The notes beneath the pieces were generated by a model, which saw nothing but the letters and a program-made list of their open reading frames with translations, was not told the DNA's origin and did not search any database. Of a DNA stretch of 8,796 bases, positions 1-7,824 are shown piece after piece. Position 1 is the stretch's first letter, and each line of letters begins with the position of its first letter. This stretch comes from Lachnospiraceae bacterium (GTDB lineage Bacteria > Bacillota_A > Clostridia > Lachnospirales > Lachnospiraceae), in contig JAFUEG010000118.1 of NCBI GenBank assembly GCA_017464045.1, positions 1 to 8,796 of the forward strand. The letters run 5' to 3'. Position numbers and translations under genes: made by a program.

Positions 1-2652
1 AAGCTATTTGTTTTTAATAAAGACAGAAAATCAATTAAAGGCTGGCTTTTGGATAACTACTGTTACTATATGCCGTTTATAATAATATTTATTATTATTA
101 TGGTTGTTTTTGTTACCCAAAAAATCACGCCTTTTGGTAAAAACACTATAACTATAATTGACAGCCTGCATCAGTATGTTCCTTTTTATTCGGAATATAT
201 GGATAAGCTAAAGCATGAAGGAAGTCTTTTTTATACGTGGAATATAGCACTTGGGTCTAACTTTATGTCACTTTCATCATATTATCTTTCTAGTCCGTTT
301 AATTATCTTTTGCTTTTATTTAAAAAAGAATATATCGTTGCTGGAGCATGTCTTATAATAGCTTTAAAAGTTTCATTGAGCGGTACAACCATGGCATATT
401 ATCTTGCACATAAGAACAGCTCAAAACATGTTGATAAAAGTTTTGTAATTATAGCTATATCTGTCTGTTATGGACTTAATAATTATATGATTGGATACAA
501 TTGGTGTACAATGTGGATGGATGTAATTATGATATTTCCTCTTATTATGCTTGGTTTTGAAAAGCTTATGAGAGAAAAAAATCCAAAACTTTATGCACTT
601 AGCCTTTTCTATGCGTTGTATTGTAATTATTATATAGGTTATATAGTATGTCTTTTTCTTGTTTTATGGTTTTTACTTTATAATCACAGATCCTTCAAAA
701 TATTTTTTTTCAATGGTTTAAGATTTGCATTTTATTCACTTATATCAGGAGGTATGGTTGCATTTTTGCTTATACCTGCATACTTTGGAATAATGTCAAC
801 TTCCGCAGGAGAAATGAAATTGCCGAAATGGGAATGGTATGGGAATATTTTTAATCTTCTTAAACAGCAGTTCTTTCTTACTATGCCTATAACTAATCAG
901 AATTTTGACGGGGGAGTAAATCTTTATTGCGGCATGTTGGCTGTATTTGCAGCATTTCTGTATATTTTTACAGGAAAAATTCACCCATATGAGAAACTGA
1001 AAAATGTTTTGCTTTTAGTTATACTTGGAGTAAGCTTTAACTCTACAACGATGAATTATATATGGCATGGTTTCCATGATCAGTACGGAATTCCTAACAG
1101 ATTTTCATTTTTGTTTATATTTGTTCTGCTTGTTATGACGTATGAAGCATTGCGAAGAGTCTATAGAACGCACGTGGTTTTTATATTTGGCTCTGCCCTT
1201 TTGTCGGTTGCATATCTGTTTTTGTGCAATATGGAGGCTGATGAGCATATGACAAAACGTATACTTATTGCGTCCGTAGTGATGATCTTTATATACATGA
1301 TTCTTTGTGAACTGAGGTCATTGAAGGTATATAAAGGATTCTTGTTTAGTATCTTTATTTCTACAGCTTGTGTGGTGGAAATGTCCATAAGTTCCCTGCT
1401 TGGATTCTTTTATGCCGGATATTCAAACTATTATGATAAATATAAAACAACAAAGGCTGTCACAGAAGCAAATAATCGTATAGAAGAAATTGCCGGATAT
1501 GAAAATGCGGGCTTTTACAGAAGTGAGCTTATGAAATCTATAGTTCTTGATGAGGTAACTTGGCATAATATGCCGAGTGTCGGTACATTTTGTTCTACAG
1601 TTTTAGGAGATGTTACACATACTATGGGAAGACTTGGATTTTACACAGGAGCAAATGAATTTTTGTATATGGGAAATTCGCCTTTTACCAACTCAATCTT
1701 TAACGTAAGATATCTTATAAAAAGACCCGGTGATTTGGATAACTATAATTACAATTTTGTTGAAAGCGTGGATGGTGCAGAAATATATGAGAATCCATAT
1801 CCGCTTTCAATTGGCTTTTCTGTATCGGAGAATGTTAAAAACTGGAATCCGGATGCAGGATATCCTTTTTCAAATATAACAAATCTTGCATATTATATGA
1901 CCGGTTATAGCGGCTTTATGAAGTCGAAAGAGCTATATTACACAGTAGAAAGTGATACGGCAGATGTAAGTGTTGTGGGTAATAAGGTAAATATGACACC
2001 ATATGCCTCAGGAAATGTTGGTTTTAAATTATATTTTGATGTAGAGGAGTCGGGAGATTACTATATAAACTGTAGAGGGAATTCTGTTACTAAAATCCGG
2101 TTTTATATTAACGGAGAGGAATATGCGTATGACAGATATCAAATTCAGATTTTCCATTTGGGAGACCTTGAGGAAGGGGATAACGTATGTGTTGAATATT
2201 GTTACAATAATGCAGCATCCAATTCTCAAATTGCAACCATTGATGTAGCATGTTTTGATTTGAATAATTTTATGAATGTTTATAATGTGCTGAGCATGAA
2301 TATGCTTGATGTTAAGGAATATGATGATGGTTATATTTATGGAAATATCAATATGACTGAAGGAAATACACTTTTTACTACCATACCTTACGATACCGGA
2401 TGGACAGTTAAGATAGATGGTAGAGAATCGGATTATTATAATTCAAATGCGTTTATTGGTATAGATATGGAGCCGGGAGAACATACAGTGGAAATGGTTT
2501 ATGTGCCAAAGGGTCTTTATACAGGCATGATTATTTCATTTATTTCATGGCTTTTGTTTATAATGGGGACGATGTACAATAGTCATAAAAAGGATAGTAA
2601 AAAATTAGTAAAAAACAACAATGATGAGATTGACCTAAATGAAAATATATAG
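1..2652 (+). CDS. YfhO-family multi-pass membrane protein, 5' end truncated by window edge
   Basis: Membrane protein of the YfhO family, which is regarded as GT-C-fold glycosyltransferase-like; B. subtilis YfhO is linked to sugar decoration of lipoteichoic acid outside the membrane. The substrate here is unknown. Counting from the first codon of the window (883 codons), a hydrophobic segment at about 24-40 is followed by an outward loop with the motif DSLHQYVPFYSEY (54-66); its Asp54 is the candidate catalytic acid. Further hydrophobic segments run to about residue 470. Then come a large soluble part, the family motif NVRYLI (568-573), a C-terminal beta-rich part with PYDTGWTVKIDG (796-807) and YVPKG, a last TM helix (838-858) and a Lys/Asn-rich tail. 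The frame is open from position 1. The only in-frame start before TM1 is TTG at 49, with a weak AAAGG 7 nt upstream, but the basic stretch NKDRKSIKGW before TM1 looks like a genuine N-terminus, so I infer the true start lies upstream. The family call is firm; the function is inferred. Confidence 0.88.
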   Translation, partial: KLFVFNKDRKSIKGWLLDNYCYYMPFIIIFIIIMVVFVTQKITPFGKNTITIIDSLHQYVPFYSEYMDKLKHEGSLFYTWNIALGSNFMSLSSYYLSSPFNYLLLLFKKEYIVAGACLIIALKVSLSGTTMAYYLAHKNSSKHVDKSFVIIAISVCYGLNNYMIGYNWCTMWMDVIMIFPLIMLGFEKLMREKNPKLYALSLFYALYCNYYIGYIVCLFLVLWFLLYNHRSFKIFFFNGLRFAFYSLISGGMVAFLLIPAYFGIMSTSAGEMKLPKWEWYGNIFNLLKQQFFLTMPITNQNFDGGVNLYCGMLAVFAAFLYIFTGKIHPYEKLKNVLLLVILGVSFNSTTMNYIWHGFHDQYGIPNRFSFLFIFVLLVMTYEALRRVYRTHVVFIFGSALLSVAYLFLCNMEADEHMTKRILIASVVMIFIYMILCELRSLKVYKGFLFSIFISTACVVEMSISSLLGFFYAGYSNYYDKYKTTKAVTEANNRIEEIAGYENAGFYRSELMKSIVLDEVTWHNMPSVGTFCSTVLGDVTHTMGRLGFYTGANEFLYMGNSPFTNSIFNVRYLIKRPGDLDNYNYNFVESVDGAEIYENPYPLSIGFSVSENVKNWNPDAGYPFSNITNLAYYMTGYSGFMKSKELYYTVESDTADVSVVGNKVNMTPYASGNVGFKLYFDVEESGDYYINCRGNSVTKIRFYINGEEYAYDRYQIQIFHLGDLEEGDNVCVEYCYNNAASNSQIATIDVACFDLNNFMNVYNVLSMNMLDVKEYDDGYIYGNINMTEGNTLFTTIPYDTGWTVKIDGRESDYYNSNAFIGIDMEPGEHTVEMVYVPKGLYTGMIISFISWLLFIMGTMYNSHKKDSKKLVKNNNDEIDLNENI

Positions 2653-2731
2653 TAATATATTTTATATATCGCCTTATTATTTTAGGGTATGTTTTATATA
2701 TTTAATTTAAGGAATAGGGGTGTTTTAGTCA

Positions 2732-4501
2732 ATGGAAAAAATAAAATCATTGGGCTGGCAAAAGCTTATTATTGTATCGGCTGTGCTCGACATAGTGCTT
2801 GGCGTTATAGTTGGAGCGATTTTTAAACATATTCCGGCGGGTATTATTGTTGGAGTTTTGGCGGCAGCTGTAGCGGGATTGTTTATATTTGCTCTTTGTG
2901 TGGATGAGGTCGTTGGACATTCAAAAAGCGATAAGTACAAAAAACTCTTTATGAATCTTCCGATAGGTTTTGCCCACGCAAAGATAATTACTGATTCTAT
3001 GGGTAATAATGTAGGCTACTGCATAGAAGAGGCAAATGAAAAATTTGGAAGCTATTTTAATCTTGATAATTCCGACTATCAGGACAAGATACTCGGGGAG
3101 AGCAAGATAGATGTGCTGCAGGATATAAATGCATGGTTCATGGCATACAATACCTCCGGTACAAAAGAAGGCGATTTCATGGATGTTGAGATAACCATGG
3201 AAAAGCTTGGAAAAGTATTTAATACCGTTATGTATAAGTCAGAGGCTGATTACATAAATATGGTTGTTATTGATGTGACTGAGCAGAAGGAAACTGAAAA
3301 TCAGCTTTCCAAAGCCATTGAGGATGCAAATGCAGCTTATAAGACTCAGGCTGAGTTCCTTGCAAATATGAGTCACGAGATAAGAACTCCTATTAACGGT
3401 ATACTTGGTATGCTTCAGCTTACACTCATGGCTGATGACCTTCAGGCGGATTACAGAGATAATCTTACAACAGCAAAGAATTGTGCTGATACACTCCTTA
3501 GATTAATAAATGATATACTTGATATAAGTAAGCTTGAGGCAGGTAAGTATAACCTCAAGGAAGAAATATTTGATGTTAAGAGCGCTATTGAAGAAACAGT
3601 TGCGGCTCAAGTACCTCTTGCAACTAACAAAGGACTTGACCTTGACTGTACATTTGGAAATAATATTCCAAAGCTTGTTAAGGGCGATGGACAGAGAATC
3701 CAGCAGATACTCAATTGCCTTTTGTCAAATGCTCTTAAGTTTACTTCAGAGGGAAGCGTAAGAGTAAAGGTTGCATCGATTGATACAGATAAGGAATCTA
3801 TCAATATGAGAATAGCTGTTGCGGATTCAGGTATAGGTATTTCCGAAAAGGATATGGATAAGCTCTTTATCCGATTCTCTCAGGTAGATGCATCAGATAC
3901 AAGAAAGTACGGTGGTTCAGGTCTTGGACTTGTCATCTCAAAGCAGATAGCTGAGCTTATGGGCGGTACAATTACTGTTCAGAGTAAAGAAGGAATAGGT
4001 TCAACCTTTATAGCTGAAATTCCACTTAAGGTTGTTAAGGCTGCCGAGGCAGAAGCTCAGAAAAAGAGTGAAGAAAAGAAGGATGATGCAGCTGTATTTT
4101 CAATTAATGCCCATAGTAAGGCAAGAATCCTTGTTGCAGAGGATGAACCTGTTAATCAGCAGGTTATCGGAAAGCTTTTAGGTATGGCAGGATTTTCTTA
4201 TGATATAGCTGAAAATGGTGAAAAGGCAGTTGAATTATTTAAGCAAAAAGAATATGATGCAGCACTTTTTGATGTTCAGATGCCTGTTATGGACGGTATA
4301 GCTGCCACTCAGGAGATTCGTGATATCGAGCAAAGAGAACATAAAAAGAGACTTCCTATCATTGCAGTCACAGCAAGAGCTATGTTTGGTGATAAAGAAA
4401 GAATTCTTGAAAACAAGCTTGATGATTATATTGCTAAGCCGTATAACTTAAACACTGTTGTAGATACACTTAATAAATATATTGAAAATAAAGATGATTA
4501 A
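2732..4501 (+). CDS. Membrane-anchored hybrid sensor histidine kinase (PAS-HisKA-HATPase-REC)
   Basis: Hybrid two-component kinase of 589 residues. Two TM helices (about 12-30 and 34-56) are joined by a loop of only about 7 residues, so there is almost no outside domain. A cytoplasmic PAS-like region (about 70-185) is the likely sensor, ending in the usual DVTEQK linker. The HisKA motif ANMSHEIRTP puts the phospho-accepting His at 215. The ATPase domain shows the N box (Asn333), G1 DSGIGI (365-370), the F box around 378-386 and G2 GGSGLGL (394-400). After a Lys/Glu/Ala-rich linker (about 434-452) comes a receiver domain (about 464-586) with acidic residues 470-472, phospho-acceptor Asp514, Thr547 and Lys569, all intact. 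There is no HPt or DNA-binding output domain and no response regulator next door, so the partner must be encoded elsewhere. ATG at 2732 is preceded by an AGGGGTG-like site about 9 nt away. It lies 79 nt after the YfhO gene with no strong promoter between, so co-transcription is possible. The ligand is unknown. Confidence 0.93.
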   Translation: MEKIKSLGWQKLIIVSAVLDIVLGVIVGAIFKHIPAGIIVGVLAAAVAGLFIFALCVDEVVGHSKSDKYKKLFMNLPIGFAHAKIITDSMGNNVGYCIEEANEKFGSYFNLDNSDYQDKILGESKIDVLQDINAWFMAYNTSGTKEGDFMDVEITMEKLGKVFNTVMYKSEADYINMVVIDVTEQKETENQLSKAIEDANAAYKTQAEFLANMSHEIRTPINGILGMLQLTLMADDLQADYRDNLTTAKNCADTLLRLINDILDISKLEAGKYNLKEEIFDVKSAIEETVAAQVPLATNKGLDLDCTFGNNIPKLVKGDGQRIQQILNCLLSNALKFTSEGSVRVKVASIDTDKESINMRIAVADSGIGISEKDMDKLFIRFSQVDASDTRKYGGSGLGLVISKQIAELMGGTITVQSKEGIGSTFIAEIPLKVVKAAEAEAQKKSEEKKDDAAVFSINAHSKARILVAEDEPVNQQVIGKLLGMAGFSYDIAENGEKAVELFKQKEYDAALFDVQMPVMDGIAATQEIRDIEQREHKKRLPIIAVTARAMFGDKERILENKLDDYIAKPYNLNTVVDTLNKYIENKDD

Positions 4502-4538
4502 GTAATTTTTAAATAATATGTGGCTGTTATGTAGAAAT

Positions 4539-4567
4539 GTTACAGTTGAGATATACTAAAGTATAAT
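4539..4567 (+). promoter_or_regulatory. Candidate sigma-A promoter for the zinc-ribbon gene
   Basis: GTTACA (4539-4544), 17 nt, then a perfect TATAAT (4562-4567). The -35 matches consensus at 4 of 6 positions. The expected start near 4574 would give a leader of about 48 nt. The -10 overlaps a palindrome, TATACT-AA-AGTATA (4552-4565), and the left arm of the hairpin at 4563-4598. Prediction from sequence only. Confidence 0.42.
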
Positions 4568-4598
4568 AATTGCGAAGCTTATGTTTCGCAATTATTAT
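4563..4598 (+). terminator. 14-bp perfect stem-loop, possible terminator of the kinase gene
   Basis: ATAATAATTGCGAA (4563-4576) pairs perfectly with TTCGCAATTATTAT (4585-4598) around an 8-nt loop. It starts 61 nt after the kinase stop codon. The right arm is T-rich but there is no clean T run after it and the only GC core is 3 bp, so as an intrinsic terminator it is imperfect. It could instead be a leader structure or a protein-binding palindrome. Confidence 0.42.
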
Positions 4599-4621
4599 TT
4601 ATAAAAATACAGGAGAAAGAT

Positions 4622-5731
4622 ATGGTTTGTAAGATATGTGGAGCAAATAATCCGGATGGGGCTCAGTTTTGTGATGATTGTGGAGCGCCTCTTATTGAAT
4701 ATAATCAACAGGTGCAACAGCAAGCCGTGCAGTCCCAAATGCAGCAGTCCCAGATGCAGCAGTTAGAACAGCAAAGGCGGCAACAGCAACAAAGACAGCA
4801 GCAAATGGAAAATCAGCTTTTACAACAGCAACAAAGACAGCAGCAAATGGAAAATCAGCTGTCACAACAGCAACAAAAACAGTTGCAAAATGGACATGTA
4901 ACTCCACAAAACCAAATTCAGTATAGACAACAGCCTAATCAAATGCAGCAACCTGTGCAATCACAGTACGTATCGGGACAATCGATACAGCAACAGCCGC
5001 TGCAATCGCAATACACACCACAGCAGCCATTGCAATCACAGTATACACCACAGCAGCAGATGCAGCAACAGCCGATATATTCTGATAAAGTTAAAAAAGG
5101 AAAGTCAAAGGGGCTGTTAATCTTTTTTATAGTTTTATTGTTGTTGGCAGCTTTGACGGCAGTATTTATTATCTTTGTTTTGCCTAAATTATCTAAGGGT
5201 GAACCAAAAGGTGAATATAAAAACAGCGATTTTGGCGGATATATTCTTTTTGACGAAGGTGTTTATGCCGTGTATGACAATGATGGTGGATACGAATTAG
5301 GAACCTATGAAATAAAAAATGACGAAATTATATTTACAAATGTAAACGGTGAAGTTGATCATGGCAGATATAATAAGAAGGATAATACAGTTGAATATGG
5401 TTACACCTTTGAAAGTAATGGCGAAAAAGAGACTTTCGATGTAGATATTGATAAAGATTATGTAAAAAGTTTAAAGGATAATATCAAAAAAGCTGCTGAT
5501 ACAGTATGTGGAGACAGTGATGTTATATCTGAGGCTGAAGAGCTTGGAGCGCCATATTATATATATGGAAATGAACTTAGTGAGGGACATACTGCATTTA
5601 CAAGAGCCTTGGCTGATAAACTCGGATATGGTAATGACAGAGTTTTATCATATCTTCTTGAAAATAATTATATAACAATTGATATATCTGTTAATACAAG
5701 CAGTAAAACTACAGAAGTAACATTTTATTAA
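4622..5731 (+). CDS. Zinc-ribbon, glutamine-rich, single-TM protein with exported C-terminal domain
   Basis: A 369-residue protein that I cannot assign to a named family as a whole. An N-terminal zinc ribbon has Cys3, Cys6, Cys17 and Cys20 in the CxxC-x10-CxxC pattern common in Firmicutes membrane proteins. Residues 29-150 are low-complexity and about half Gln (62 of 122), with short tandem repeats. A basic stretch, KVKKGKSKG (156-164), precedes one TM helix (about 165-187), which predicts the zinc ribbon and Gln tract in the cytoplasm and the rest outside. The outer part begins with a region (about 197-278) of GTYEIKNDEIIFT-type strands, resembling small lipocalin-like beta barrels of Clostridia. 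It ends with an unrecognised alpha/beta segment (about 285-369) containing one Cys (296). ATG at 4622 has a good AGGAG site 6 nt upstream. It probably has its own promoter and is monocistronic. A sensing or scaffolding role is only a guess. Confidence 0.85.
   Translation: MVCKICGANNPDGAQFCDDCGAPLIEYNQQVQQQAVQSQMQQSQMQQLEQQRRQQQQRQQQMENQLLQQQQRQQQMENQLSQQQQKQLQNGHVTPQNQIQYRQQPNQMQQPVQSQYVSGQSIQQQPLQSQYTPQQPLQSQYTPQQQMQQQPIYSDKVKKGKSKGLLIFFIVLLLLAALTAVFIIFVLPKLSKGEPKGEYKNSDFGGYILFDEGVYAVYDNDGGYELGTYEIKNDEIIFTNVNGEVDHGRYNKKDNTVEYGYTFESNGEKETFDVDIDKDYVKSLKDNIKKAADTVCGDSDVISEAEELGAPYYIYGNELSEGHTAFTRALADKLGYGNDRVLSYLLENNYITIDISVNTSSKTTEVTFY
4781..4881 (+). repeat. 42-bp tandem repeat inside the glutamine-rich tract
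   Basis: Unit 1 (4781-4822) and unit 2 (4823-4864) are identical at 40 of 42 positions; the two differences sit at the unit end (Leu-Leu versus Leu-Ser codons). A partial third copy follows at 4865-4881. Each unit encodes QQQQRQQQMENQL plus one residue. The near identity suggests a recent slippage duplication in frame. Confidence 0.9.
4994..5053 (+). repeat. 30-bp tandem repeat encoding QPLQSQYTPQ twice
   Basis: Two adjacent 30-bp units (4994-5023 and 5024-5053) encode the same ten residues, QPLQSQYTPQ. They differ at five bases, every one synonymous. A related QPVQSQY sits just before at residues 110-116. The duplication is therefore older than the 42-bp repeat, and its protein sequence has been kept. 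Confidence 0.88.
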
Positions 5732-5767
5732 AAAAATATAACGGCTTGTGAGTATTTTAATAATTTG

Positions 5768-5828
5768 AAAAGTCTTTGTTATGATAAGTAAAACAAATAG
5801 TTGAAGCTTATTTAATGAAGACTTTTTT
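5768..5828 (+). terminator. Weak terminator-like hairpin after the zinc-ribbon gene
   Basis: AAAAGTCTT (5768-5776) pairs with AAGACTTTT (5818-5826), ending in a run of six T (5823-5828). The 41-nt interior can add a short inner stem (ATAAG 5784-5788 with CTTAT 5807-5811). The T run fits an intrinsic terminator, but the long loop and low GC make it weak. Confidence 0.33.
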
Positions 5829-5836
5829 AATATAAT

Positions 5837-5865
5837 TTGCTTTTTTTGATTATAATGTATATAAT
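5837..5865 (+). promoter_or_regulatory. Candidate sigma-A promoter for the DUF885 lipoprotein gene
   Basis: TTGCTT (5837-5842), 17 nt, then a perfect TATAAT (5860-5865). A second TATAAT lies at 5851-5856 and a third at 5831-5836, so the exact -10 is uncertain. The predicted start near 5872 gives a leader of about 35 nt to the ATG at 5908. Confidence 0.55.
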
Positions 5866-5907
5866 GTCATTGTTTTGTGAGATTATTTAGTAAATAAGGA
5901 GAGCGTA

Positions 5908-7806
5908 ATGATTAAAAAAAGATATAAAAATATAATAGCAATTGCTTTATCGGCAGTTATGTTTTTCAGTATGGCGGGCTGTGGAAAGGAAAAGAAGAAT
6001 GAAACAACTGAAGAGACAATAACGAGTGTAGAAACAACATCTGAAGAAGAACCAAGTGTTGAAACTACAAACACCGAGGTTACGACAGAAGAAGTAAATG
6101 TTGATCTTAATTCACCTGAAGCGAAGGCTGAACAGCAAAAATTTGATGAATGGCTCAAGGATTCATTTGTAGAAAGTGTAAATTCTGACAGTATAACTCT
6201 AAATTATAGTCTGGCAAATCCTGAGGCATACGGTGTAACTCCGACAGATGCGACTTACGGAGAACTCGACATGACCGAGGAAGGTCTTGAAAAAGAAAAG
6301 CAGGATACACTTGATTGTATAGAAGAGTTAGATGATTTTGACTATTCATTACTTACTGATGATCAGAAATTTACTTATGATATAATATATGATGTTCAGG
6401 AAACAAGCCTTATATCATATGATTATATGTATCTTTATGAGCCCTTTGCATATACTAGCGGCATACAGAGCAATCTGCCTATAGCCCTTGCTGAATACAC
6501 TTTTTATGACAGACAGGATATAGAGGATTATCTTACTTTGCTCACACTCACTCCTGAATATTTTGATGAATGCCTTGCTTTTGAGAAAGTAAAATCCCAA
6601 AAAGGTTTCTTTATGTCATCAAACAGTGCTAATGAAGTTATAAGACAGTGTTCTGAATTTATATCAAATCCGGAGGAAAACCTGCTTATAGAAACATTTG
6701 AAGATAGAATCAGGGAGTTTGATGGGCTTTCTGAGAGTGAAATACAGGATTATATTCAGAGAAATCATGACAATGTGATTAATTATATTATCCCAACATA
6801 TAAGGATGTAATGAATACTTTTAAAGAATTAAAAAATACAGGAAACAATGATTTGGGGCTTTGTTATTTTGATGGTGGTAAGGAATATTATGCATATCTT
6901 TTGAGAAGCAAAACGGGTACGGATAAAACACCGGAGGAGGTAATTGCGCTTCTTGATGATGCTATTGATAAAACAATGTCAGAGCTTTATGCACAGTTAT
7001 TTGCCGATTCGACAGCTTATCAGGAGTATTACGAAGCACTTGAGGATGAACGGGTTTATGAGGATTTTGACTATAAGGAGACCATAGAATACTTTGAGGA
7101 TGTGGTTGATGATAAATTTCCGGAAATACCTGATATAGATTTTAAGGTTACTCCTGTTCATGAATCCTTGGAAAATATAGTAAGTCCTGCATTTTATATG
7201 ACACCTCCGCTTGATGATTATGAGCATAATTCAATTTATATAAATCAGGGTTCATCAAGCGCTCAGTCACTTTGGAGCACGCTCGCACACGAAGGTGTTC
7301 CGGGACACATGTACCAGTTCGTTTACTTTTTGTCAAGTGACCCTGAACCTATGAGAACTTTGCTTGATTTTAACGGCTATCAGGAGGGATGGGCAACCTA
7401 TGTAGAAATGCAGTCATTTTATTATTACGATAAATATGAAAATTCTGCATATGCTGACTTTGAAGCAGCCAATAATAAACTCAACCTTTTGGTTAGTGCA
7501 CGTGTAGAGATAGGCGTAAACTACGAGGGCTGGGATTTAGAGGATACTCAGAAGTACCTTAGCGATAATGGATTTTTACCTGAGGTTGCACAGGATATTA
7601 TGGATTATGTAGTTGCTGAACCAGGTAACTATCAGATGTACTGCACAGGCTGGCTTGAATTTGAAGGATTAAAAGACTATGCAAAAGAGGAACTTGGTGA
7701 TAAGTTTGATGAGAAAGAATTTAACAAGGTTATTCTTGATGCAGGTCCTTGTCAGTTCTACCTTCTTCGCGAAAAGGTAGAGGACTATGTACGTGATGCA
7801 AAATAA
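5908..7806 (+). CDS. DUF885-family lipoprotein, putative zinc metallopeptidase
   Basis: A 632-residue exported protein. The N-terminus KKRYK, a hydrophobic core and SMAGC (21-25) form a lipoprotein signal with Cys25 as the likely lipidated residue (Met at -3 is tolerated). Residues 30-66 are a Thr/Glu-rich linker. The rest matches the DUF885 family, whose members carry a gluzincin-like HExxxGH site and are often annotated as peptidases without proven substrates. Here HEGVPGH gives His461, Glu462 and His467, and EGWATYVE (493-500) offers Glu493 as a likely third metal ligand. The C-terminal signature is recognisable but altered: PGNYQMYCTGW (572-582), LGDKFDEKEFNKVIL (596-610) and AGPCQFYLL (612-620). 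The length fits the family plus a lipoprotein leader and linker. ATG at 5908 follows AAGGAGA at 5896-5902. Its likely place is the outer face of the membrane, acting on peptides; that role is inferred. Confidence 0.88.
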   Translation: MIKKRYKNIIAIALSAVMFFSMAGCGKEKKNETTEETITSVETTSEEEPSVETTNTEVTTEEVNVDLNSPEAKAEQQKFDEWLKDSFVESVNSDSITLNYSLANPEAYGVTPTDATYGELDMTEEGLEKEKQDTLDCIEELDDFDYSLLTDDQKFTYDIIYDVQETSLISYDYMYLYEPFAYTSGIQSNLPIALAEYTFYDRQDIEDYLTLLTLTPEYFDECLAFEKVKSQKGFFMSSNSANEVIRQCSEFISNPEENLLIETFEDRIREFDGLSESEIQDYIQRNHDNVINYIIPTYKDVMNTFKELKNTGNNDLGLCYFDGGKEYYAYLLRSKTGTDKTPEEVIALLDDAIDKTMSELYAQLFADSTAYQEYYEALEDERVYEDFDYKETIEYFEDVVDDKFPEIPDIDFKVTPVHESLENIVSPAFYMTPPLDDYEHNSIYINQGSSSAQSLWSTLAHEGVPGHMYQFVYFLSSDPEPMRTLLDFNGYQEGWATYVEMQSFYYYDKYENSAYADFEAANNKLNLLVSARVEIGVNYEGWDLEDTQKYLSDNGFLPEVAQDIMDYVVAEPGNYQMYCTGWLEFEGLKDYAKEELGDKFDEKEFNKVILDAGPCQFYLLREKVEDYVRDAK

Positions 7807-7824
7807 GTGTATATCCTAATCAAG

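Noticed and set aside
49..2652. TTG at 49 as the true start of the YfhO gene
   Set aside because: The frame is open back to position 1, a basic stretch typical of the region before TM1 lies upstream of the TTG, and the ribosome site is weak. A 5' partial gene is more likely.
2642..2663. 9-bp hairpin AAAATATAT-AGTA-ATATATTTT overlapping the YfhO stop codon
   Set aside because: The stem is made only of A-T pairs and has no T run of its own; in this AT-rich spacer it is likely chance and too weak for a terminator.
2674..2702. TTATTA-17-TATATT as a promoter for the kinase gene
   Set aside because: The -35 matches consensus at only three of six positions and the spacer is almost pure A/T, so such matches are expected by chance.
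4692..4907. Minus-strand open frame of 71 codons rich in Ala, Val and Phe
   Set aside because: It is the antisense reading of the CAG/CAA repeat tract, has no ribosome site and reflects repeat composition.
5883..6158. Minus-strand open frame of 91 codons rich in Ser and Val
   Set aside because: It mirrors the Thr/Glu-rich linker of the lipoprotein gene on the other strand and overlaps that gene's promoter side; no sign of coding.
7148..7336. Minus-strand open frame of 62 codons across the HExxxGH region
   Set aside because: It overlaps the best conserved part of the lipoprotein gene and shows no start context or recognisable protein.
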